A stretch of DNA of 64,000 bases from Proteles cristata cristata (GCA_017311185.1 JAESUZ010002551.1:3100001-3164000); one strand, 5' to 3'. Shown: positions 1 through 13,412, numbered from the stretch's first letter. Notes: generated by a model not told the origin, from the sequence alone. Translations and numbers: made by a program.

Positions 1-2625
1 ATTTCAGCGGCATCCGTAAAGATAAATGAAGATTGTATCATGATTCTCTGGCCAAGAATTTTATCATGCAGTTTCATTAACCACTGACTAGGTTGGTTAA
101 TTTATTTGATTAAAGCCTGAGGCTCATGACAGCAAGGTCAGGAATTTAGTCACGTCTGAGTTAATTTGCCTTGACCTCTATTTACCTTCTAAATGCTGAA
201 CAACTTCTTACAAATCTGTAGTTCACCACACATTCAGCATCAGGGTAGAATTGGACTTGCCACTGTCAGAACAACAGCTCTATCTTGCCAATTAGGTGGC
301 ATTTGGCTTGTACCCACTTGAGCATTTGCTTGTTTGATAATTTGGTGTTCCCGACAACCCACTTCATATTTAGCGTCAATTGATGGGTTTTGCTTTTTCT
401 AGGACTACTCTGGTCAGGGGTATTTAGCAAGTAATCTGACCATTTCAATTTCGAAATGTAAACTCCCTATAAAGAGTCATTTATCTTCATATTGAGGCCA
501 CTAGGAATGATCTAAATATTGATAACTGCCAACTTAGTTTGGGGGTAGAGGAGTGTTTCTGTGGATCTGATCCCACTCCTAAGTCCCTGCTGATGAAACT
601 CCATTCTGCTTCATATTGTCTATCTTCTTACCATTTTTTAATAAGTCCCCTACAGGGGGGCGATTCACACATTCTTAGGAATATAGTCTTGTTCATCTTT
701 TGGGTACCATTTTCTTCTCTTTCTAAGCTAGCTCTCAGAGGCAAGGACTCCGCCATGGCCAGGGTGCCTCTAGTGTTTGCCAAGACTGATCAGCTTGATT
801 GTCAGGGCCAGGCCTGGCCTTGTAGCTGCTCTGTGTCTTACCCCAGGGGACAAGATGCTCTTGAAATTGCTCCCCTCCCTCCCTGTGTTATTCTCAGATA
901 TACAAACTTGAGACCAGTGCTAGTTGATAGATATTTTTTAATGAGACAGCACCTTCTTTTAAATTCCTCGGTTTTCAATGTCAGCTCTTTTCAGTGGTAT
1001 GGCTAGGGGCTGGCTTGCCACACCATGGAAATCAGCAAATGCTATAAATCAGGACTTTTTAAAATTTTCCTCAGAAAGCCATTTACCAGCACCCCATTGG
1101 CTCTTTCCCTACCTCTCACCCCCATTTCCCCAAGAATTGCATGTGACCATAGAAATAGGAAAATAACTTGGCTGATAGGATGATACAGTTTTCCAGTCCT
1201 GACTGCACCTTAGGCCTAAATTCTTTCCTTAGGAGCCTCCCATCTCAGCAGGCTCCTAGGCTTTAATGAAAACAGGGTTTGTGTGGCTCCCTCCTACCCC
1301 TCAAAGGTCCCACACCCTTTCTGCCCCACACATGGGGTTAATACAATGCTGGGTTTCTATTTAGAAATTAGATAGTTCTAAATTCCTGCTTTCCTCAGGG
1401 AGATAGCGACAGGAGCCTCTTTGTGTATGACTATTCCCAAACCCATATCTTCCCATTTTTCAGATATGCCTCAAGAATGCACAATTTGGGATCTTAGTGT
1501 AGGAAAACCAGAAGCAATTGGCACACTTTCATTATTAACTACTGAATCAAACCATTTGCCAACCTGCTAACTGCTTTCTTGTCAACATCTTCCCCTTTCT
1601 GAGATACCACTCAAGTCAGGGCTATTGAATAGAATGAAGAAATCATTTTAGTACTAGGATAATAGAGAAGAAATAACTGGAACTATGATAAATATATTTT
1701 GTATAAGAATGATTTGATATAACTTAATTCTTTTGAACTGTTCACTAGACTTTGTATCTTATACCATGCTTTCAAGTATTAAATAAGGGCTAAAATGTTT
1801 TACTTAAGTTAAACTAATTAAAACCTTTAAAAATTCAATAGTCCAGTTTTCCTGACCTCAGTTAAATGCCTTAATCCTATTAGACCATTCTTTAAAATGA
1901 ATTAGACTCTAAAGTATTATAGTTACAATTTTTTAAATGTACCTTACCCAGTATAGCAACATAATAGGGTTACTAAAATTAAGGTTAATGAGAAGAACCA
2001 CGAAGGTTCCTGCAATTTCTTCCTCTTTAAAAAAAAAAATACTTCCAGTAATTCCTACTATTTATTTTACATGGACCATACAGTACAAAGCAACCTTATG
2101 CTTCTCCCCAAATGGCAAGTAGTTGAAACTGGACACTTTGACCTTAAGTGGTACACTGCAGGGGGCATCCCTGCTCAGAATCTACTACATTCACAAGGGT
2201 CCACATCTTCCAAAATAAAAATCAGTGTTATCAATGTCTTGGTTGGCTTTCATGTTTACAACAGACTTTTTGAACAGGCTGTCTGTGCCAGGCCCTGTGC
2301 TGTACTCCCTCTTGGGGAGGACGTAGACACATCATTAAACTGCTATAATACTGTGTGAATGGACCCAAGCAGAGGACTGTGCAGAATGGGTCCCAGGTTA
2401 AAGAACGGGCACTAGTTTATCTGGGAAACAGGACAAGGAAGTTTACTAAAGTCTGTGCAAAATTGCTTCAGCCACTGTTTAACTTGGGCTCAAAGCTGTT
2501 TCTACATCCTGTAAAAAGAGCTAGTGCAGATGAAACATGCATAATCAATGTGGACCATTTATTGCCCCCTCATATTCCCACGTTCCTCAGTTTTGGAGCC
2601 ATCACCACTGAAGACCTGATTGGAG
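1..2625. other. no gene recognised
   Basis: Single-copy-looking, AT-rich DNA. The reading frames present are short and lack splice signals or a recognisable protein pattern. No repeat was assigned with confidence. Confidence 0.6.
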
Positions 2626-2641
2626 CCCCTGCTTTATTCTT

Positions 2642-2865
2642 TTTTTAAAATGTTTTTTAATGTTTTATTTATTTCTAGGAGAGAGAGAGAGACAGCGTGA
2701 GCAGGGGAGGGTCAGAGAGAGAGGGAGTCACAGACTGAAACAGGCTCCAGGCTCTGAGCTGGCAGTCAGCACAGAGCCCGACGCGGGGCTCGAACCCACG
2801 AACCGCGAGATCATGACCTAAGCGAAAGTCGGACGCTTAACCGACTAAGCCACCCAGGCGCCCAT
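2642..2865 (-). mobile_element. feliform tRNA-derived SINE, CTTTCGCTTAGG subfamily
   Basis: On the + strand it reads poly-T, then AGGAGAGAGAGAG, and ends with CCACCCAGGCGCCC, so the element lies on the - strand. It is flanked by the 16-bp direct repeat CCCCTGCTTTATTCTT at 2626-2641 and 2866-2881. The intact target duplication and the low divergence suggest a fairly young insertion. Confidence 0.93.
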
Positions 2866-2881
2866 CCCCTGCTTTATTCTT

Positions 2882-4761
2882 AATGCCATTTTTTTCCCTG
2901 CCTTCCGTATTTAGAACTGAGGCAAAAGAGAATACCTAGTTTGGGCTCTAATAACCCTCTAAGAGGTGTGCTATGTAGTTATATTTTTACCTCTTAGGTT
3001 TCTTTTTATTCAGAATTATAGTTCCTAACTTTTCAAAATTACCCTTTGCACACACTTTTTTCCTTTTAGGATGAAAATTGAACTTTGCTTCAACCTGACA
3101 TTAGAACTGCTCATACAGTCTGCATTTCAAAGAAACATATTTCTCTCAAAATAACTTTTCAGAAATATGTGACTGTCAAAGTACAATGTACCTATCACAC
3201 AGGGTTTAATAAACTCTTCTAGAACATTGTTGGAGAAGCATTTGGATTAGGATGTCAGCGTCTTGCCTAGTTAGAATGGAAATCGTTCTTCTAGTAGAAG
3301 AGTGCATTCTTTTTGTAGTGGTATATTTCGAAAGATGATCTTCAAATAGCACAAGCATCCTTTGTTCTCTTTTCCTTAATGATTTTGGAAGAACAAACTG
3401 TTTATGTATATAGGCCAAGTATGTTTTCTTATCATGCATTGTTTTAAGCATTAATTATCCTTTAGTTATTTATCAGCTTTATTCCTTCCAGGATTGATTT
3501 CTTCTCAACAAAAGAACAAGTGTTAATTTAAATCATTTTGAAAAGTCATTCAAAATATCTCAAGTAGGCTTAACACATCATGCAGAACTGCTCAGATAGT
3601 CTTCATAATTGACTAATGACCCATTCTCTTTGGGTTTACAAAGAACAGAGACAAACAGGTGACTTCAGAGCTCTTGTCTTTGTAAATCTTATTTCTGTTA
3701 TTTCTGGCATAAATGTAACTTCAAACAAACCCTCCCACCCTGAAAACCACAATATTTGTAGCCTGTGTAGAATCTTACAGTAAGAATTATAGGTAGCTGT
3801 GGGTGCAGACTTAGCAAATGACCTTCTTCTCAGAGGACAACTCAGGGAAACAAGGTACAAGGTACCTTAGCAGGTCTTCAAGTTTGAAAAGTGGTTATGT
3901 ACATCTATTTGCCAGTTGCTTTTTTAGCCTTCTTAAGATTTTAAAAAGAAATGATTTTTAAATAGCAGTTGACAAAAGATCTAAGTGACTTACAAAAAGA
4001 ACCAGATGGTGAGGCTCACGAAACACTGGACTGTATTCCAGAGGGTGACGGCAGAATCAGTTACTTGGGAGATTTTAACAGGAGAATCTATGTCCTTTTA
4101 ATAATGGCATTAACTATGGTGGGATAATGTAGTGGGGGTCCTTCAGGAGATCCTGAAATGCAAAGTGACTGCCCAGGGTTTCAATTTTGAAATTCTACGA
4201 CAAATGAATCTATTTTTTTTAAAAACTGTTCAGAATGAAGCTCAAGGCTCAGGGTTTTCAATTTATTAACAGGCTTTTAAAATTTTATTTGGTTATTTCT
4301 AACAACAGTTAGTAAACTTAAGCAAGGGCAGAAGTCTGGGAATTGTTTTCAAGTTAGGGGTCAGGCCTTGTACACATCAGTCTCTGAACCTGAGCTTGCT
4401 CTATGAACTTCAGCAGAACCATAAATGTTGCCAACGGAGAAAGTGCTCCGACCCAATTTCTCTATACACATGTACCATTTACTTTACAACCTTAAAGCCT
4501 GATAAATAGGTTTTCTGGGTTGGCAATGTTTGCCACGCAGGTAGAATGCATGCAGGTGGAATTTCATTCTGTGCTAAATCACAGCATTCTGAAAAACTCG
4601 GGGCCTTGCAAAAGGCCATATCTCAAAAAAGTTACTGCTTCAAATAAATGTGCCATTTTATAAAATTACACCTACTGAATCAGAAAAAAATGTTCTTTCA
4701 TGTGAGTGACATTTATATGACTGCCATTTATAGGGAATAGGACATTCTCACAGAGCAAGGC
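2882..4761. other. no gene recognised
   Basis: Unique-looking AT-rich sequence. I see no coding pattern, RNA gene or clear repeat. Confidence 0.55.
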
Positions 4762-4770
4762 TGAAGAATG

Positions 4771-5004
4771 TTTTTTTAAAATTTTTTTAAATGTTTTATT
4801 TATTTCAGGGAGAGAGAGAGAGAGAGAGATACAGCGTGAGCAGGGGAGGGTCAAAGAGAGAGGGAGACACAGAATCTGAAACAGCCTCCAGGCTCTGAGC
4901 TAGCAGTCAGCACAGAGCCCCATCAGGCTCAAACCTACAAACTGTGAGATCATGACCTGAGCCGAGTCGGAAGCTTAACCAACTGAGAGCCACCCAGGTG
5001 CTCC
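4771..5004 (-). mobile_element. feliform tRNA-derived SINE
   Basis: The complement carries the CACCTGGGTGGCTC head and an A-rich tail. The flanking repeats TGAAGAATG (4762-4770) and TGAGGAATG (5005-5013) differ by one base. The body is more diverged than the copy at 2.6 kb, with CpG decay in the tRNA-like region. Confidence 0.9.
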
Positions 5005-5013
5005 TGAGGAATG

Positions 5014-5839
5014 GTTTTGAAAGCTGAGTGTAGTCTCTGAATGATAAATATGGTAGAAGTCCAAGATACTTGTATGGGAAGAGATGCTCCACAACTGGGC
5101 AGTTTTGCCACAACAGTGAAACTTGCATTATTATGAAGAAAGTAATTGCTTGGTCATACTTATTGCATTAATGAGATTTTCTATATATTTCGAACCAACA
5201 GGCATCTTTAGTCATGGATTTTCACCTTGTTAGAATGTTGGACTGTGTGGATCATCTGGTCCATGGGCCTTTTATTTTACATATGTGGAAAATAAGGCTG
5301 AGGTGGTGAGCTTCTAGTTAGAACTAGAAATAGAATTCTCCAACCTCCCTCGCCTATTCTCCATCCAACTCCCCTTCATCACACCAGTCATCTTTTTAAA
5401 AAGTTCTTAAATTACCATGGTGGTGGTGGGGGGCGGGGGGGGGAACTACCTTCTAGCTGTCTCTGGACAAGCAGGGAAACGGGGGATTTATTTACTCTTT
5501 ACAATACACTACATTTTCAAACAGTATTTCTCTGGAAAAACAATCGCTAAATTACAGAAGGGAATTTAAGTCAAGATCAAGGACAGAAGTGGTTGCAGAT
5601 TTCAGGACACATTTCAGCTCCTGGTGAGGATCTGAGAGTGCAGAGATTGCCAAAATCAAATTCTTCCCGCGCTCTTCCTGGTGAGCACCGCAAGATCGCT
5701 CTCATCTAGAAGTTAAGATACAGAGAAGAATACAAACCCTAAGTCTTCCTTCCCCCTTTGGGTTTCTCCGCACCCTAGGGAATAGATGAGCGATAAAACT
5801 CCAGGAAAAGAGATGTTCGCTGAATTGCTTAACTCATCG
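5014..5839. other. no gene; G-rich run and promoter-proximal flank
   Basis: There is a TGG repeat and G run at about 5418-5443. CpG content rises from about 5665 toward the island that follows. No exon is evident. Confidence 0.5.
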
Positions 5840-6140
5840 CGGGACACCCTTGGATGGCGCTTCCTGGGGGTGCGGGGTGGGGGCGGCGAGGCGCGGAGTT
5901 TGCTAGCAACTTCTTGCAGGTGCTTTCGGGCTGGAGGATGGAAGCAGGGGCTCCAGGTGGGCTGAAGCAGATAAGGGAGGGGGTGCCGTGCAGCGAAAAG
6001 TACGAGGCAGTAGCGGGCTACAGCGACCCACCTGCTAGGAAGTGCCTTCGAGGCGAGGCGGCCGCGGTCGGGCGCAGCTGCAGCGGGGCGCGCCGGGGGT
6101 CAGCTCACAGCTCAGGGCTGCGGGCGGCGCATCGCGCGCG

Positions 6141-6148
6141 TATAAGAG
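6141..6148 (+). promoter_or_regulatory. TATA box
   Basis: TATAAGAG directly follows a GCGCGCG run inside the CpG island. Initiation would be expected about 25-30 bp downstream, near 6171. Recognised by motif only. Confidence 0.6.
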
Positions 6149-6170
6149 GCTGGAGAGCAGAGGGAGGGCC

Positions 6171-6300
6171 CGCTAGATTTCGCAAGATAAGCGCTGAAGA
6201 AAGCGTTTCCAGGAAGCGTTCAAACTGGGAGTCCCGGGCAACTGGAAGAACCAGAACTTCCTGTGCTGCCGCTGTGGCCGTTGCTGCAGATGTGCTGCAG
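6171..6300 (+). other. putative noncoding first exon
   Basis: The start is inferred from the spacing to the TATA box. The end is a candidate donor, CTGCAG|GTATCG at 6300/6301, which fits the exon-side consensus well and the intron side moderately. The stretch contains one ATG (6290), in a weak context and 11 nt before the donor. The next well-formed exon on this strand is at 62,923, so this would be a 5' UTR exon followed by an intron of about 56.6 kb. The link between the two is inference. The donor could instead belong to an unseen exon in between, or the transcript could be a lncRNA. Confidence 0.4.
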
Positions 6301-6640
6301 GTATCGGCCTGCGGGGTTTCCAAGGGGTTTCCCCAGAGCCCGTGGAATCTGCATTCCAGGCAGTATTGAAATTTAGGGAGGCTGAGGAGGATCCCTCTCC
6401 TGAAGGAGCGAGACAGTTTTGAGTAGCTGGGAAACACTACCTTTAGGCTTCGAGGCATTTCTCTTACTACTATTTTGTCTCAGTTCAGCGTAAAAGGTGA
6501 CATCTTTCCCCTCTGTCTGAAAGCCTTGGGTTCTCATAGGGCTCATAGCTTGGATGATCTTGAATTTGGAGGTTCCATTTAGGTAGATTAAATCGTTTAA
6601 AAGAAACAAGTCTAAAGAAAGATGATGATGCGGATGCCTT

Positions 6641-6779
6641 ATTGTCAATATATATGTAGATAATATTGCATTATAATATGCAATAATATATATTGCAGTA
6701 TAATATGCAATAATATAATATATAATTATATGTTGTAATTATAATATTATGTTGCATAATTATATATATGCAATTGGAT
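6641..6779. repeat. AT-rich tandem and inverted repeat tract
   Basis: Almost pure A/T with recurring TGCAAT and ATTGCA. The 19-mer TATAATATGCAATAATATA occurs at 6672-6690 and again at 6699-6717, a 27-bp period. Several segments are self-complementary and could form hairpins. Confidence 0.75.
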
Positions 6780-6889
6780 TGATTTGTCTTTCTATATAGG
6801 AGAGCTCAGAAACTACAGCTATGGGGTTTTAGATGTAATCAGTCATGATAACCTATGGGGCAAAGCACCCCTCAAACTCTGCAGTTTAG

Positions 6890-7330
6890 AACCTAGAGTC
6901 CTCCCAATTTGTCTCTTGCCAAGCCATCTGGTCTTAAGTTCCATGGCATACTTGACAAGGTCCAGATATTCAGCCACATGGAGGCTAGTTCCCAGCACTT
7001 TTGAGCCAACCCTTCCTTTGCCTGGATGGCAGTTCTCTGCAGAGTATCTTGTGGAATTAGCTCAGATCCCATGTCTTCCAAGAAGTCTTCTCAGAGTCTC
7101 TGGTTGCAACTAAACTTTTCTTTCTCTATATGGTGTGGTTTATGCTTCCAAACAACGGTTAGGAAGATTTGCCTCTTTGGAGAGTTCCTGTGTCCACATC
7201 TCTTCCGGACTGCAAGCTCCAAAGGTTGAAACCCTATTGTTTTCAGCCTGGGATTCTCCACCACACCTAGCACAGTGCTTGCTTATAATAGGTACTCAAT
7301 ATTGAGTGCACTCTTTAATAAACCTATGTC
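6890..7330 (+). mobile_element. L2 LINE 3' part
   Basis: The end of this stretch follows the L2 3' pattern: GACTGCAAGCTCC, then CACCTAGCACAGTGCTTG, then TAGGTACTCAAT. The upstream part is more diverged. Recognised from memory of the mammalian L2 consensus. Confidence 0.65.
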
Positions 7331-10300
7331 AAAGGTTCATCTGATAGTATTTTTTGAGCAAGGAAGAGCTTAAGAAGGTATTCATTGATTTTATAGCATC
7401 AGTTTCCCCAGTTTGAAGACTGACAGGGTGAGAGAAAGGTGTGCAACTAGGAAAGAAGAAGACCTGGTGTGTTCCCTAGAGGCCTCATGGTTAATCGGCA
7501 CAGTTTTGGTGACCTGCCGCTGTTCTACAATCTGGCTTTAAGCCTTTATGGGCCCAGAAACTTGATACTTTGCACACTAACCCTAATGCTTACAACTGCA
7601 ATGCTGATTTGTTAGTTGGCAAATGGAATATAAAGAAAATAATTACTGTGAAAATACAGTTGTAGAGGGCACCAAACATTCTAGCCATCACATTCTTTCC
7701 CTGGCAGAACATCCCAAGGAAGCCATTTTATACAGAAGCCTGCTCTATAAACAGGGGAGTGAGTTATCAGATTCCAAGGCTGCTAGCATCTAAGCATCTA
7801 CTATTGACACCATGATGACAATCTACCACCAGCATGTTGCTGGGTCTATGGACCTAGGTCACTCTGGTTTCCAGGTGGTGTTTGGATCCATGATGAGTTG
7901 AGATATGGACAATCATATTCCCAAATGCAGTCTCCAACTAATAACACAATCATTACTTTTTATACTTCTTTTCAGGTGGACAAAAATTTTTAAAACCCGA
8001 TTTTTATGAGAGGCAGGTATATTTCAGTTATGTAAGCTCTTTTCTTTGCCAAGGGCAACTGGAGTCCCAGAAAAGGAAGATTGGATTACCGAAATATGAA
8101 GGACAGAAGAAATTGTCTTTATTAGTACTAAACTTAAGAGGTGTTCAACTTATTTATCTTGTGGTTTAAAGATTGATTTTTCCCTAAGTCCTAGGAGGGA
8201 CACAAAATTCATAACTCCCCTAGTCTTTCCTTAAACCCCTGCTGTCAGGAATATTAAACTTTCAAAGATGCCAGCAACCTGAAGACCAAGGCTTTGCTGT
8301 TGGCAGAATTCATCCTTCTCCTGACAGCTTATCATCAGAACTCTGGATAAGCCTTCCCAGATGTTGCGCATACCGCAGCATTCCTGTTTAGAGATTTCCA
8401 CATTTACCGCCCTAAGTCTTTCCTGCCACTTCCTCACCGGCCAGCCTGCTGTCTCAATTTCTCCACATGGCAGAACTTAGGACAATTGATGAAGTAGGCC
8501 TAGGGCCAGTACTTAATGATTGTATGAAAGTTTGCTTTAACATCTTGTGGCTCCTTTCCTATGTCATTTCCCTCCTCTTAAGGGCCTGTTTTCTTTGCAG
8601 TCTCAGGTCTTGACCATTCCTCCCTCTTCCCAGAGTCTTCTTCTTGCAGTGCATCACACATTATCATAGGGTGCTGGCTCTGGAGGTGACTGACATGATA
8701 GTCTTTAATTAGCACATATATGGGAAACTCTTGACTTAAAGATTTGCCCTCTAGCTGTTTTTGAAGGACTCCTGGAGATGTCTGGCTTATCCAAAGAAAT
8801 AAATCTCGAATGGGGGAGTGGTAGATTTCAGGCACTTTGGGAGATATTTTGAATATGGGTATAATGAGTTATTTTGGTTTTTGCTTGCCCAGTATCCAGG
8901 GTCAGGACTAGGGTGAGGTGAGTGAGGAGCCTAGGGCACAAAATTTGAGGCGGGGTTCACTATTAAAATGGACCCTCATGAACCAGAAAATGAGTGTTCC
9001 TTAAATTACGCCTGTTGGTGCTTCCGTGACCTCTTCTTGTCCTAGCCTTGCAGAATCTGTTTTTCTTTGTGTTGATCATATCTTCATTTTCCTTTGAGAA
9101 ACAGCCCAGCACAATCCCAGTCCCCGTGGTCCAGGTAGAAATGGCAACACTGGGTAGGGGTGGGGGGAGAGTCAGTGTTTGGAATAGACCCGTGACACAG
9201 GCCTGGAGAGTCAAAGCACACAGCCTTGTCCACAGTGATTGGTTTAGTGATGACATGTGACCTAGGCTGGGCCCATAGGATTCTTTCCTGGAACAACCCA
9301 GAAAGAAGCACACTCTTTACAGAGGGTTGTTGAGATGCTTGCAGGTGAACCTGCTAGAGCCTGAGAAAGAAGCCTGTCAAAGGAAAGGAGAGTAAAGAGG
9401 TGAGAAGGGATAGATTTCTGAATGTGTTAGAACTCTACACCTGAAGAGAATTATACACCCTGGGCTTTTTGGTTACACATGTCAGTAGTTCTGTGTTATT
9501 TGTACAATCCTGCCTAATGAAATGGGATATGATAGGGTGGGAAAGGCACCTGCTCGGTCTTGCTTCTCCAGTCAGTCTGCCCACTAAGGTGGCTTCATCG
9601 CACCGCTCATCCGGAGTGAGAATGCCATTTATTGTTTTGGGGGAAAAGTTTCTCTAGTTTTCTTGCAGCAGATTTGAGACTTGAGTAAATAATCTCTGTG
9701 GCTGAAGTTTCTTGGTTACATTTTGGCAGATGTGGAAATTTAATTTCTTGTCCCAGCCAACTTCTTTGCTACTTCTTTCCTACCCTCCTGGGAGGTGGGC
9801 TAATACAACCACCATGAAATGTGAAACTGCAAAGGGTTCAAACCAGGTCCATGCCCTGCATTTACTTACTATACCAATTTCTAGGATTCCTGCCAACACA
9901 AAGCGGGAAGCAAAACCAAACAACATTTTGCCACCCACCTGTTACCAGAAAAAAGCACTGATGGGAAAATATGCCAGACAGTGGCAATAATGGAGGCTGG
10001 GCTGGACGATGATGTCAGGAATAACAATAAGGAATTTAAAAATAAGACATGTCCTGAAGACCCTGGCTCTGTCACTAGAAATTCAAGAGAAGGTGTCAGT
10101 GGAAGAGTGTGTGTGAGAATGAGTGAATAATAACACTTTAAAAAGTCACTGACTTGAGGTAAAGGGTGGCTACTTCTGGCATTGGGAAATGGGGGGAGAA
10201 TGTGTGGGAATCCCTGTTGTATTTATCTGCATTTCTGACTCTCTGAGTCACAAGGTCTGTGGTAATTTGGCAGAACCATGGACTGACCATCCCCAGGAGA

Positions 10301-10610
10301 AATCTGGACTTGGTCCAGGTCACACCTGCTGACCTCAGACTTGGCTATGATGCTATCAAAGAACAGTATCTTCAAAGTTTGAAGAGAAGGGGAAATATCT
10401 AAGTCAAGTTAATGTTTTGATAAATGATACTTTTTTTGATAAGAGAGGTTTTCTCTTTGTAATTCAAAATCTGAAAATAAGTTTTACCTCAGCCTCCTGG
10501 TAAAGAAGCTGACTGTTAAGGTACTGGGAGAGCTCTGTTTCAACAGTGGGTGGTGGTTACTCTTAGTACTAGAAATATTATTGGTAAAGGTGATTCCAGT
10601 ACAGGCAGTC
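7331..10610. other. no gene recognised
   Basis: Mostly unique sequence. An old interspersed repeat probably lies at about 9080-9330, on either strand; I could not classify it. No exon with both splice sites and an open frame was found. Confidence 0.5.
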
Positions 10611-10660
10611 TGTGCCTGGTGCCAGGAAAGGGAGGTTAGCTAAATTGTCACATACTGAAG

Positions 10661-10771
10661 AGGAGAGAAAGAGAGAAAGAGAGAGAGAGAGAGAAAGGAA
10701 GAAAGGAAGAAAGGAAGAAAGGAAGAAAGGAAGGAAGATAGAAAGGAAGAAAGAAAGAGAAAAGAAAAAGA
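10661..10771 (+). repeat. (GA)n/(GGAA)n homopurine microsatellite
   Basis: A run of about 110 purines (GAGA, then GGAAGAAA units), essentially without pyrimidines apart from one T. A compound microsatellite. Confidence 0.93.
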
Positions 10772-11399
10772 GTGAATGTAACTTAATCCGTTGTCCTGTT
10801 CAAACAGAATTTGCAATGAGATAGGTATAAAGTAGATCATAGGAAGAAAAGGACAAGAATAATGAATACATTAGGCCATTTTTTTCTACTTTTGACTGTT
10901 CATAAAGATCAGCTACTTGCTAAGAGTTATTTTTCTTCCTTGGAATTGTCTTAAAGATAATTATAAAGCTTTCTTCATCATACTGGTAAGGAAATGCCAA
11001 ATATAGTTTTATTTTGTATGTATAGATTATTTGCCAAATAGTTGATTTCACTACTGTAGATTATTTTAGGTTATGTAAAACTTTGTGTTAAAGGATTAAA
11101 TTAAAATCCTTTCATCAGTTATCAATCCTGTTGATGCACAGGTGCAAAACTGAAGATACGGAAGCCGTAACATTAGAAAGCATTTCCCCCCAGACATTGA
11201 GTTCTCCTGCCTGAAAGCAACCATGTTGATGATTTGTTGGGCTCCTTTCACAGACAAGCTGTGCAAATAAAACTCTGTCTATTTAGTTTTAAAAAATCCA
11301 AATGGCAGCCTGCTAGTCCCATTCTCCCCTTTGCATTTTTCACCTAACAGTGCAACTTAGAGATCATTGAGAGAGAGCAGTCAAGGCAGGCCTATTTGA

Positions 11400-11665
11400 A
11401 ATTATACCGGTACATGCCTAGCTTGCTTTACTCGGCCCCCTCTTTCTCTGCTTTGTTTCTAGAACACTCATTACTTTCTATCCCACTGTAATGGAATAAT
11501 TTACTATGTTTATTGTTTGTCTTTCCCTAGGTTGCAGGAGCCACAGGAACAAAGCATTTTTGTGTCATTTGCAATCTGCTGTCTATGTAGCACCTAGAAT
11601 GGTAGCTGGTACCACATAGCAGGGTCTCAGTAAATATTGTTGAATGAAAGAGTGAATGTATGTTT
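11400..11665 (+). mobile_element. L2 LINE 3' end
   Basis: Ends with GCAGGGTCTCAGTAAATATT, then GTTGAATGAAAGAGTGAATG, the typical L2 3' terminus with its TGAATGAA repeats. Confidence 0.65.
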
Positions 11666-13150
11666 CTAAGGAAAAATGATGGAATGGTAGCAACCAATAA
11701 GAGAAAATATGTAGAAATTTAAGATCTCTGAAACCATTCATGGAAACACTGTGTTGATGTGATTAAATCTGCTCTTCCCCAGTGGAAGTGGAATGCTCAA
11801 GTAACTGCCCCTACTGATTGCCAAACATTTTTGTGCTGAAATTGTTCAGAAAAGGCCAATGCCTCTGGCTACTTTCCTCTTGCTATTCTCAGAGTTCTGC
11901 TTTTTTTTTTCAGACTTCTTTTTCAGCTATAACCTTTTCATTTAATTACTTCTCTCCCAGCTCCGTATCTCCTACGTCTGCAATAGCATTTTGTGAAAAT
12001 GTGATGGAGTTCTTGGGTCTTTTTTTTCTGAAAGTGTCTTGGTAGTGAGATATCGCACCAAGTCCCAGCAATTAGCACTTGTAAAGAGGCTGAGGAAGAG
12101 TGTCCAGCATTCATTATGGAAAAGGAGAGGAAGACTGCCCTCTTCACATTTTAGGACCCCACAGGAGACACTGAAAGAGTTTTGATTCCTCAGAAATGTC
12201 ACCTTTGTTTTTATATAATCATTGCAGAAAAGGGGATGTGGACAGATGGCTTTCAAATGGTTCAAGTAAAAAATATTTGAAATCGTTTTAAAAAAAGGAG
12301 GTGGAGAAAAACAAAATAAATGGCTTATTCTACTGGTCCTCTTTAGGTAGGTATTAGGTTTCATGGGGCTAGAGACGTTTTGGGAATATCTTTGATTTGT
12401 GTTTTCTTGCATTTTATAAAGCAGTGATTACATAATAGATTTTACACAGGAGGAAAGCCACAAGGGAAGGAATATTTGGAAGCAGTGGGGAGGGAGGTTA
12501 TAATTTTTTATGTCATTCAAATGTGAAGTACTTAATACTCTAGATCAGAACTATTTTAATTTTGAATTTAAATCCAGGGCCATTGATAACTTAACGGCCA
12601 TTCATTAAGAAGACCATTCATAAGAGAAATATTTTAATTAAACACTAGAAATCTAAATAGAGAAAACAAGTTTGTCAAATCTTGTCTATATCCACTTGGT
12701 AGAAATAAAAGCTTATTATTTTGGGTGTGGGGGTTGATATCTTGATCCTGGTGCCCCCTTCTCCTCTTCAAAGAATAAATCCTCATTTGGCCAGAGGGAG
12801 GGAAGGAGGCCCAGTTAAGGACACTTAGAAAACCCAAACAGATTCAGTCAAGTTCATGGACTTCAAATGTAGTGCCATTAAGACATTTTAGTTAAGCCTA
12901 AGACCAGTTTTTAGGCCACTGTACTTGATAGGGAAAAAGGAAGAGACAGGAAAACTCTAAAAAGCAGACCCATGACTCCAAATATGACTGTGATACTTTA
13001 TTGTAAGAGCAAAACAATCAGGAAATACTAAGGGAATTACTATATATGTTATAATATATTAATCTTTATATTGATAGACCTATTAAGACAAGAAAAATTA
13101 TGTTTAGTGTGCTTCCAATAATACAAACAATGGTATAAAAACCATGTTAA
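11666..13150. other. no gene recognised
   Basis: AT-rich sequence with no recognisable exon. The open frame on the - strand at about 11,972-12,412 has an amino-acid make-up typical of random AT-rich sequence. Confidence 0.5.
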
Positions 13151-13412
13151 TGGCATTTCTATCCAAAATGATTGTCATTAAGTCAATTTTTTATACTGAC
13201 CCACCCTCCTTCCTGGAAAACCACTCACACTTACCTGCATCCACCTTTTTATAACTAGTAATTGGCACACTTCCATTTCCACTCTGATTTTCTCACCATT
13301 ACCTTTGTCTGTCCCACTCTTGCTGGTTTCTGACCTCATCAAGACCTCCACGTCCCTGCTCTTGCTTATTCTTAAACTCTTCACTTGTTCGTGCTTCCCT
13401 CATGTTTTCACT

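Larger units (their letters stand above)
5840..6330 (+). promoter_or_regulatory. CpG island promoter
   Basis: This is the only extended CpG-dense stretch in the window, with many CG, GCGC and CGGGC runs in an otherwise AT-rich, CpG-poor background. It contains NotI- and AscI-like GC-rich motifs near 6059-6095, a TATA box at 6141 and a possible splice donor at 6301. Such islands usually mark the 5' ends of genes. The position and polarity of the TATA box suggest transcription on the + strand. A bidirectional promoter cannot be excluded. The reading frames crossing the island on both strands look like products of low stop-codon density in GC-rich DNA. Confidence 0.8.

Noticed and set aside
5854..6369. 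171-codon ATG frame across the CpG island
   Set aside because: It starts upstream of the TATA box, runs through the candidate donor and has an Arg/Gly/Ala/Ser-rich make-up expected from GC-rich DNA. The - strand is equally open there.
10612..10824. Lys/Arg/Glu-rich frame
   Set aside because: It is a translation of the GA/GGAA microsatellite.
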